From contig NZ_JALPTB010000022.1 in NCBI RefSeq assembly GCF_023218075.1, forward strand, positions 1 to 64,000: a stretch of DNA of 64,000 nt, in the 5' to 3' direction. This document shows positions 58,181 through 64,000 of this stretch, one piece after another (position 1 is the first letter of the stretch; each line of letters starts with the position of its first letter). The notes beneath the pieces were generated by a model. The model was not told where the DNA came from. It saw only the letters and a list, made by a program, of their open reading frames with translations, and searched no databases. The position numbers and the translations under genes are program-made. Source of the stretch: Rhodococcus sp. HM1. Lineage in GTDB: Bacteria; Actinomycetota; Actinomycetes; Mycobacteriales; Mycobacteriaceae.

Positions 58181-58989
58181 TGGACGCCGACATCCAGCTC
58201 TTCTCGATGGGGGCATGGGTGGTGGTCCTGGCGTTCGCGACGTCGTCGATCGGTCTGCTGGTCGGCCTCGTGAGCGCCAGGAAGGCACGATTCGCCACCA
58301 CCGATCGGCAAGGGCTGTTGTGGATGCTGCTGGCGGCCGCGTGCGCGGGGGGAGTGGGGACGTGGCTCGCCCTGCTTCTCGCCGTCGCGGGATTCGGGGT
58401 CACCGACAGCATCGTGCGCCACGATCTGGTGACCATCGCGTTCTCGCTGGCGGTGGCGCTGGTGAGCTCGTTCGTCGCGCTGGTCGTCTCGATCAGCCGC
58501 GACGGGCATTCACCCGGCCGGTTGCTCGCCGGTGGGGTGCTGTTCGGCGCCGGGATCTGCGTGGTGTTCCTGTCCCTCATGTGGTCCGTGCGGCTGCAGG
58601 GCACGTTCACCTTCGACACCCCGTTCGTCATCGCGACCGCGGCGGTGTCGCTGGTCGTGGCGTTCTCCTTCCTGTGGCTCGTGGAGGTCGCGGACCGCAC
58701 GCTCCTGCGCATCTGTGGAAGTGTCGTGACGGGCGCGGCCGTCCTCGGTGTCTACTTCCTCGGGATGGCGTCGGTGGAGGTGACACCGGACTCCTCGATC
58801 GCGATGCCCGGTGGGATCGAGCTCTTCTCGGTGTTGTTCGCGGTGTTCGTCGTGGGCACGGTGGTCATCACCCTGCCCATCGTGCTGACCCTCATGGACC
58901 CGGATCGTGTTGCGGCGCAACTCGAACGGGAAGTCGATCAGTGGGTCGCCGAACAGGGCGGAAACGACGAGGGCGCGCGGCTCGGTTAG
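58180..58989 (+). CDS. MHYT-like membrane protein lacking the motif histidines
   Basis: 269 aa with about seven membrane helices and a short charged C-terminal tail. Helix order and flanks match MHYT sensor domains of actinobacteria (opening FSMGAWVVVLAFATSSIG; then GGVGTWLALLLAVAGFGV where MHYT proteins have GGIGIWxMHFxxM). The three MH(Y/F)xxM motifs are replaced (LALLLA, VFLSLM, VYFLGM), so the proposed metal or gas ligands are gone. The GTG overlaps the GTPase stop by one base (TAGTG), so it belongs to the conservon operon. The downstream spacer has a weak hairpin (GAAGGA/TCCTTC, 59041-59060) before the gyrA promoter region. Confidence 0.65.
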   Translation: MDADIQLFSMGAWVVVLAFATSSIGLLVGLVSARKARFATTDRQGLLWMLLAAACAGGVGTWLALLLAVAGFGVTDSIVRHDLVTIAFSLAVALVSSFVALVVSISRDGHSPGRLLAGGVLFGAGICVVFLSLMWSVRLQGTFTFDTPFVIATAAVSLVVAFSFLWLVEVADRTLLRICGSVVTGAAVLGVYFLGMASVEVTPDSSIAMPGGIELFSVLFAVFVVGTVVITLPIVLTLMDPDRVAAQLEREVDQWVAEQGGNDEGARLG

Positions 58990-59161
58990 ACCGGTCCCGG
59001 CCCTCCCCGCCGGCACGACCGTCCTGTGTGCAACGTGATGGAAGGAAAGTGCCGTCCTTCTGGGTGTTCGCTGACCTGCACCTATAGACTCGGGTGGTTG
59101 CGAGACGTCCACCGGGCGACGGTTCCGGGTAGACGTTCGAGCCGAGTAGAAGAAGGAGCTC

Positions 59162-61666
59162 ATGACCGACACCACGTTGCCGCCGGAGGGGCCGGGGCAC
59201 GACCGCATCGAGCCCGTCGACATCCAGCAGGAGATGCAGAGCAGCTACATCGATTACGCGATGAGCGTGATCGTGGGCCGCGCGCTGCCCGATGTGCGCG
59301 ACGGCCTCAAGCCGGTGCATCGCCGCGTCCTGTACGCCATGTACGACAACGGTTTCCGCCCGGACCGCGGTTACGTGAAGTCGGCCCGCGCCGTTGCCGA
59401 GACGATGGGCAACTACCACCCGCACGGCGACTCCTCCATCTACGACGCGCTCGTGCGTCTCGCCCAGCCGTGGTCGATGCGGTACCCGCTCGTCGACGGT
59501 CAGGGCAACTTCGGTTCCCCCGGCAACGACGGTGCCGCCGCGATGCGGTACACCGAGTGCCGCCTCACGCCGCTCGCGATGGAGATGCTGCGCGAAATCG
59601 ACCACGAGACGGTCGATTTCCAGCCGAACTACGACGGCCGCACGCAGGAACCGACGGTTCTCCCCAGCCGTATCCCCAACCTGTTGATCAACGGGTCCAA
59701 CGGCATCGCCGTCGGTATGGCGACGAACATTCCGCCGCACAACCTCAACGAGGTCGCCGAGGCGATCTACTGGGCGCTCGAGAACTTCGAGGCGGACGAG
59801 CAGACCACACTCGCGGCCGTGATGGAACGCATCAAGGGCCCGGACTTCCCCACGGCGGGTCTGATCGTGGGCAGCCAGGGCATCCACGACGCGTACACCA
59901 CCGGTCGCGGTTCGGTGCGGATGCGCGCGGTCGTCGAGATCGAGGAGGACGCCAAGGGGCGCACCACGATCGTCGTCACCGAACTGCCGTACCAGGTGAA
60001 CCCGGACAACCTGATCACGTCCATCGCGACGCAGGTCCGGGACGGCAAGATCGCCGGCATCTCCGAGATCCACGACGAGTCCTCCGATCGCGTCGGTATG
60101 CGCATCGTGATCACGGTCCGCCGCGACGCGGTCGCGAAGGTCGTGCTCAACAACCTGTACAAGCACACGCAGCTGCAGACCAGCTTCGGCTGCAACATGC
60201 TCTCGATCGTCGACGGGGTGCCGCGCACACTGCGCCTCGACCAGATGATCCGGTACTACGTCAACCACCAGATCGAGGTCATCGTCCGCAGGACCCGGTA
60301 CCTGCTGCGCAAGGCCGAGGAACGTGCCCACATCCTGCGCGGCCTGGTCAAGGCGCTCGATGCGCTCGACGAGGTCATCGCCCTCATCCGTCGTTCGCAG
60401 ACGGTCGACATCGCCCGCACGGGCCTGATGGACCTGCTCACAGTCGACGAGATCCAGGCCGACGCGATCCTCGCGATGCAGTTGCGCCGCCTCGCCGCCC
60501 TCGAGCGTCAGAAGATCATCGACGAACTGGCCGAGATCGAGCGCGAGATCGACGACTACAAGGACATCCTGGCGAAGCCGGAACGGCAGCGCGCGATCGT
60601 CCGTGACGAGCTGAAGGAAGTCGTCGACAAGTACGGCGACGAGCGGCGCACCAAGATCATCGCGTCCGACGGCGAGGTGTCCGACGAGGATCTCATCGCC
60701 CGCGAGGACGTCGTCGTCACGATCACCGAGACCGGCTACGCCAAGCGGACGAAGACCGATCTGTACCGGTCGCAGAAGCGCGGCGGCAAGGGTGTCAAGG
60801 GCGCCGAGCTCAAGCAGGACGACATCGTGAAGAACTTCTTCGTGACGTCGACGCACGACTGGCTGCTGTTCTTCACCACCAAGGGCCGCGTCTACCGGGC
60901 CAAGGCGTACGAGCTGCCCGAGGCCAACCGCACCGCGCGCGGCCAGCACGTCGCGAACCTGCTGGCGTTCCAGCCGGACGAGCGGATCCAGGGCGTGATC
61001 CGGATCAAGTCGTACGAGGATGCGCCGTACCTGGTGCTCGCCACCCGCAACGGCCTGGTCAAGAAGTCGCGGCTCGCGGACTTCGACTCCAACCGGTCCG
61101 GCGGCATCGTCGCGATCAACCTGCGCGACGAGGACGAACTCGTCGGTGCGGTGCTGTGCTCCGCCGACGACGACCTGCTGCTCGTGTCGGAGCAGGGCCA
61201 GTCGATCCGGTTCTCGGCGACGGACGAGGCGCTGCGGCCGATGGGCCGCGCGACGTCCGGTGTGCAGGGCATGCGGTTCAACGGCGACGACAAGCTGCTG
61301 TCCCTCAACGTGGTCCGCGAGGGAACGTATCTGCTGGTCGCGACGTCCGGTGGCTACTCCAAGCGCACGCCGATGGAGGACTACCCGGTCCAGGGCCGTG
61401 GCGGTAAGGGTGTCTTGACGATCCAGTACGACCGCAAGCGTGGCACCCTGGTCGGAGCGCTCATCGTGGACGATGACGACGAGCTCTACGCGATCACCTC
61501 CGGTGGTGGGGTCATCCGTACCGCCGCCAAGCAGGTGCGCAAGGCCGGCCGCCAGACGAAGGGCGTCCGGTTGATGAACCTGGCCGAGGGCGACACGTTG
61601 CTGGCGATCGCACGCAACGCCGATGAGCCCGAGGAGGGCGCCACATCAGATGCGAAGGAGTCGTAA
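59162..61666 (+). CDS. gyrA: DNA gyrase subunit A
   Basis: 834 aa. The catalytic Tyr130 lies in [10 protein letters not shown]. The quinolone region reads [14 protein letters not shown], with Ser91 and Asp95 in the positions of E. coli Ser83 and Asp87. The GyrA box QKRGGKG, needed for DNA wrapping, is near residue 539. The C-terminal beta-pinwheel is complete. The AAGAAGGAG ribosome site precedes the ATG. TATAGA at 59083-59088 may be the -10 of its own promoter after the conservon. Confidence 0.98.
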   Translation: MTDTTLPPEGPGHDRIEPVDIQQEMQSSYIDYAMSVIVGRALPDVRDGLKPVHRRVLYAMYDNGFRPDRGYVKSARAVAETMGNYHPHGDSSIYDALVRLAQPWSMRYPLVDGQGNFGSPGNDGAAAMRYTECRLTPLAMEMLREIDHETVDFQPNYDGRTQEPTVLPSRIPNLLINGSNGIAVGMATNIPPHNLNEVAEAIYWALENFEADEQTTLAAVMERIKGPDFPTAGLIVGSQGIHDAYTTGRGSVRMRAVVEIEEDAKGRTTIVVTELPYQVNPDNLITSIATQVRDGKIAGISEIHDESSDRVGMRIVITVRRDAVAKVVLNNLYKHTQLQTSFGCNMLSIVDGVPRTLRLDQMIRYYVNHQIEVIVRRTRYLLRKAEERAHILRGLVKALDALDEVIALIRRSQTVDIARTGLMDLLTVDEIQADAILAMQLRRLAALERQKIIDELAEIEREIDDYKDILAKPERQRAIVRDELKEVVDKYGDERRTKIIASDGEVSDEDLIAREDVVVTITETGYAKRTKTDLYRSQKRGGKGVKGAELKQDDIVKNFFVTSTHDWLLFFTTKGRVYRAKAYELPEANRTARGQHVANLLAFQPDERIQGVIRIKSYEDAPYLVLATRNGLVKKSRLADFDSNRSGGIVAINLRDEDELVGAVLCSADDDLLLVSEQGQSIRFSATDEALRPMGRATSGVQGMRFNGDDKLLSLNVVREGTYLLVATSGGYSKRTPMEDYPVQGRGGKGVLTIQYDRKRGTLVGALIVDDDDELYAITSGGGVIRTAAKQVRKAGRQTKGVRLMNLAEGDTLLAIARNADEPEEGATSDAKES

Positions 61667-62890
61667 GTGAGCACTCCCCAAGGACCGAACGGTGCCGACA
61701 AGGGGTCGCCGGCACCGAAGGGGCCTAATGGGCAGGAGACGGCGAATGCGCCGGTGAAGCCGGACGCAGCGAAGCCGTCGTCGGCAGAGGCTCCGTCGGC
61801 CGCATCGGCTCCGGCGGCTCCGAAGTCGCCCGACGCTCCGAAGGCCCCCGCAGGCCCGGCGGCCCAGGCTGCGGCGAAGCCGGAACCGTCCGAGCCGTCG
61901 GATCCGCCCCCGACCGGTGCCGACAAGCCCGCTACGGGTGCCGACAAGCCGGCCGCCGGTGCCGACAAGCCTGCGGCGGGCGCTGCGGACAAGCCCGCAC
62001 CGAATCCGACCGCACAGACGACACCGACCGTCCGTCGGGCCGCGGACAAGGGCGTGAACCCCGCGCAGTCCGGCGCCCAGCGCCCGGCTGCCGCCGGTCA
62101 GGTCCCGCCGTGGCAGCGGGGACAGCAGACCCCGGCCGCGCACCAGAACACTCCGCAGACGAACCTGCCGGGTCGTGGTCAGGGCGTCGACCGGGCGGTC
62201 ACCGGGAACGCTGCTCCGCAGCGCGCCTCGGCCCAGCCCGCCAGCGCACGGCCGCAGAGTGCCCCGACGCCTCCGACACGGCCCGTCGTGACCGGTACCG
62301 CGGCGGCGTCGCTGACCGGCGGTGCGGATCGGACGTCCGTCAAGGCCAAGTCGGCGATCATCGACGGGCCGACGCGGCACATCGAACGTAAGGACCTCGC
62401 GAAGGACCTGCCGGACCTGTCGACGGTGAAGCACCCGCTTCCGGCTTCGGCACCGGGGGCCGGGGAGGCCTCTGCGGGCGCTCCCGCCGCGTCGTCCGCC
62501 ACGGATGTGACCGCGGCGGTGCCGATGGCCGGGGAGCCGCTGCGCGCGACCGTTCAGGTCCGTCGCATCGATCCGTGGTCGATGCTCAAGATTTCCTCCG
62601 TGATTTCCCTCTCACTCTTCTTCGTGTGGATGGTCGCGGTGGGTCTGCTCTACGGCATCCTCGCCGGCATGGGCGTGTGGGAGCGCCTGAACAGCGCTTT
62701 CACCGACATCGTGTCCGAATCCGGTAGTGGGGGCCTGATCAGCGCAGGTCAGGTCTTCGGCTACGCCACGGTGATCGGCCTGGCCAACACGATCCTGCTG
62801 ACGGCCATGGCGACGCTCGGGGCGTTCATCTACAACCTCTGCACCGATCTGGTCGGCGGTGTGCAGGTCACTCTCGCTGACCCCGACTGA
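61667..62890 (+). CDS. DUF3566 membrane protein
   Basis: 407 aa, the counterpart of Rv0007. About 290 residues of low-complexity Ala/Pro/Lys sequence (with GADKPA-type repeats) precede the DUF3566 domain (about 292-405: ATVQVRRIDPWSMLKISSVISLSLFFVWMVAVGLLYGILAGMGVW, then a second helix GYATVIGLANTILLTAMATLGAFIYNL). The GTG start directly follows the gyrA stop, so it is co-translated with gyrA. Function unknown; in mycobacteria it is linked to cell-envelope and polar growth proteins. Confidence 0.9.
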   Translation: MSTPQGPNGADKGSPAPKGPNGQETANAPVKPDAAKPSSAEAPSAASAPAAPKSPDAPKAPAGPAAQAAAKPEPSEPSDPPPTGADKPATGADKPAAGADKPAAGAADKPAPNPTAQTTPTVRRAADKGVNPAQSGAQRPAAAGQVPPWQRGQQTPAAHQNTPQTNLPGRGQGVDRAVTGNAAPQRASAQPASARPQSAPTPPTRPVVTGTAAASLTGGADRTSVKAKSAIIDGPTRHIERKDLAKDLPDLSTVKHPLPASAPGAGEASAGAPAASSATDVTAAVPMAGEPLRATVQVRRIDPWSMLKISSVISLSLFFVWMVAVGLLYGILAGMGVWERLNSAFTDIVSESGSGGLISAGQVFGYATVIGLANTILLTAMATLGAFIYNLCTDLVGGVQVTLADPD

Positions 62891-62905
62891 CCTGGGAAAA
62901 CGCTG

Positions 62906-62944
62906 CCCCGCCGAACCGATTTTGTCGTTCGTGGTTCGGTGGGG
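62906..62944 (+). terminator. Terminator after the gyrA operon
   Basis: CCCCGCCGAACC (62906-62917) pairs with GGTTCGGTGGGG (62933-62944) with one G-U pair, 16 bp after the DUF3566 stop. The same DNA holds the tRNA-Ile promoter. Confidence 0.8.
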
Positions 62945-62950
62945 TAGTGT
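62922..62950 (+). promoter_or_regulatory. tRNA-Ile promoter inside the terminator
   Basis: TTGTCG (62922-62927), exactly 17 bp, TAGTGT (62945-62950). The -35 lies in the hairpin loop and the spacer in its right arm. Transcription should start near 62957, 9 nt before the tRNA. Confidence 0.65.
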
Positions 62951-62965
62951 TCCGAATCGGTTCGA

Positions 62966-63039
62966 GGGCCTATAGCTCAGGCGGTTAGAGCGCTTCGCTG
63001 ATAACGAAGAGGTCGGAGGTTCAAGTCCTCCTAGGCCCA
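62966..63039 (+). tRNA. ileT: tRNA-Ile (GAT)
   Basis: 74 nt. The acceptor stem GGGCCTA pairs with TAGGCCC, discriminator A at 63039. The anticodon loop CTGATAA has GAT at 63000-63002, and the T arm is GGAGGTTCAAGTCCTCC. CCA is not encoded. Position after gyrA is as in mycobacteria. Confidence 0.97.
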
Positions 63040-63065
63040 CTCCCCGTGCCGGAAGGGCAGCCAGC

Positions 63066-63167
63066 ATGAAGGTTCTCGCATTCGTGGGAGCTGCAGTGCT
63101 GGTGGCCATCGGAATCGCTCGGATGCTTCGGAGCGAAGACGAATGGCACGAGGTCACCAGCCGCTGA
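63066..63167 (+). CDS. DLW-39-type micro-protein between the tRNAs
   Basis: 33 aa. One hydrophobic helix (MKVLAFVGAAVLVAIGIARM) is followed by a short charged tail with DEWHEV in the place of the DLW motif. Short proteins of this kind (DLW-39 family) are annotated between tRNA-Ile and tRNA-Ala in many actinobacteria. GGAAGG at 63050-63055 supports translation. It is too short for standard gene callers and its function is unknown. Confidence 0.7.
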   Translation: MKVLAFVGAAVLVAIGIARMLRSEDEWHEVTSR

Positions 63168-63175
63168 CGGCGGAC

Positions 63176-63248
63176 GGGGCCTTAGCTCAGTTGGTAGAGC
63201 GCTGCCTTTGCAAGGCAGATGTCAGGAGTTCGAATCTCCTAGGCTCCA
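63176..63248 (+). tRNA. alaT: tRNA-Ala (TGC)
   Basis: 73 nt. GGGGCCT pairs with AGGCTCC, which includes the G3-U70 pair that marks alanine tRNAs. The anticodon TGC is at 63209-63211 within TTTGCAA; discriminator A is at 63248. CCA is not encoded. Confidence 0.97.
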
Positions 63249-63284
63249 CAATAGAAAACACAGTCTCCACAATCGAAGACACAG
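63244..63284 (+). repeat. Near-repeat starting in the tRNA-Ala 3' end
   Basis: A unit of about 20 bp that begins with the last bases of the tRNA (63244-63263) recurs once, 21 bp later (63265-63284), with two changes. Confidence 0.75.
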
Positions 63285-63287
63285 CAG

Positions 63288-63319
63288 AGGGCGCTTTCCC
63301 GGATCAGGGAAGGCGCCCT
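63288..63319. terminator. Terminator between tRNA-Ala and the pirin gene
   Basis: A 13-bp stem with one G-U pair (63288-63300 and 63307-63319), a 6-nt loop and a short T run. It can serve both convergent transcripts. Confidence 0.85.
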
Positions 63320-63334
63320 TTCTGCTTGTGGCCC

Positions 63335-64000
63335 CTACAGCGGATTCCGGCGCGGACGCAGCTGCGCGTTCGGCAACGCGGGCGCGGGCAGCCTCGCGAC
63401 CTTCCCCTGATAACCCTCGACCCGGCCGAACCGATCGGATTCGCTCTCCCAGGCGTCGCGGAAACGGACGATCTCCTCGTGGCTGCGGCCCACGAAGTTC
63501 CACCACATGACGATCTCCTCGCCGAACGGGGTGCCGCCGAGCAGCACGACCCGGGCGGGGGAGTCGGTGAGGTTCGTGAGCGTCAGCGCCGTCAGGCCGG
63601 TGCCCACGTAGCCGAGCGTGCCGCGCGACAGCTCCGTGCGGGCGAGACGGACGGTGCCGGTGTCGACGAGGACACCGTGCTCGAAGGACGCGTCGACGTC
63701 GAGGTGCAGTTCGGCGTTCGCGTCGAGGGTGATCTCGGCGCCGAGCAGCGGCGTGAACGTCTCCACCGGCGACGTGCTGCCCGCGAGAGAGCCCAGGAAG
63801 ACCTTCGCGGAACCGCCGTCGAGGTAGGTGGTCGCGGGCGCGTGGTGCTGGAAGTTGCGGGGTGCGTCGCGGGCGCTGTCCGGCAGCGCGACCCATAGCT
63901 GGACACCGTGCAGCGTCGTGGTGTCCGGGGTGGACACCTCGGAATGGCAGATGCCGTGGCCACCGGTCATCAGGTTGACCTCGCCGGGCCGGACGAACGC
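63335..64000 (-). CDS. Pirin-family protein, 5' end outside the window
   Basis: At least 221 aa visible. The upstream-most part reads FVRPGEVNLMTGGHGICHSE, where pirins have RPGxVNxMTAGxGIxHSE, with His and Glu of the metal site. A Met at 63970 is inside this motif, so the gene does not start there and continues beyond the right edge. HGVQLWVALP is the second pirin signature, and the C-terminal cupin has TPFGEEIVMWWNFV. Pirins bind iron and some act as quercetinases; substrate is unknown here. Confidence 0.9.
   Translation of the reverse strand, partial: AFVRPGEVNLMTGGHGICHSEVSTPDTTTLHGVQLWVALPDSARDAPRNFQHHAPATTYLDGGSAKVFLGSLAGSTSPVETFTPLLGAEITLDANAELHLDVDASFEHGVLVDTGTVRLARTELSRGTLGYVGTGLTALTLTNLTDSPARVVLLGGTPFGEEIVMWWNFVGRSHEEIVRFRDAWESESDRFGRVEGYQGKVARLPAPALPNAQLRPRRNPL

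Overview
High-GC actinobacterial DNA, most likely Rhodococcus (genus inferred from gene order, protein sequence and base composition). The window is the chromosomal origin region. From pcnA (about 22.1 kb) to the tRNA-Ala gene (about 63.2 kb) the order is the one I know from Mycobacterium tuberculosis Rv3907c to Rv0007: pcnA, mutT4, DUF6049, murJ, sigM, anti-sigma, trxB, trxA, cwlM, GNAT, parB, parA, rsmG, jag, yidC, yidD, rnpA, rpmH, [oriC] dnaA, dnaN, recF, dciA, gyrB, gyrA, DUF3566, tRNA-Ile, DLW-39, tRNA-Ala. The first 13 bases are a sequencing-library transposon end, so the left edge is a contig end.

Left accessory arm (1-21.9 kb): a DUF6777 lipoprotein, an epoxide hydrolase and a ketosteroid-isomerase-like protein behind a perfect KstR-type operator, a monoacylglycerol lipase, leuS, two SdpI-related membrane proteins, glutamate decarboxylase, YqgE, a TetR/oxidoreductase pair with visible operators, an MFS exporter, a secreted DUF4185 (arabinanase-type) protein, and a molybdenum/nitrate block. 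That block holds an HTH-TOBE regulator, modABC and a single-chain NADPH-dependent assimilatory nitrate reductase (molybdenum reductase fused to a CysJ-like flavoprotein).

Origin segment (36.8-46.6 kb): six parS sites surround parAB and rsmG, DnaA boxes lie on both sides of dnaA, and the dnaA-dnaN gap holds an AT-rich unwinding candidate framed by a 12-bp inverted repeat. Two dense clusters of the palindrome CTCGAG flank this segment.

Three insertions break the mycobacterial order: a TetR/Old-Yellow-Enzyme pair between the anti-sigma gene and trxB, an epoxide-hydrolase-like gene between dciA and gyrB, and a five-gene conservon (sensor kinase, roadblock, DUF742, GTPase, degenerate MHYT membrane protein) between gyrB and gyrA. 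The conservon is the most system-like novelty here.

Recurrent small-scale patterns are -10 hexamers placed 6-7 nt before GTG starts (likely leaderless mRNAs), and short repeats that copy the 3' end of a gene into the downstream spacer. The right end is a truncated pirin gene.
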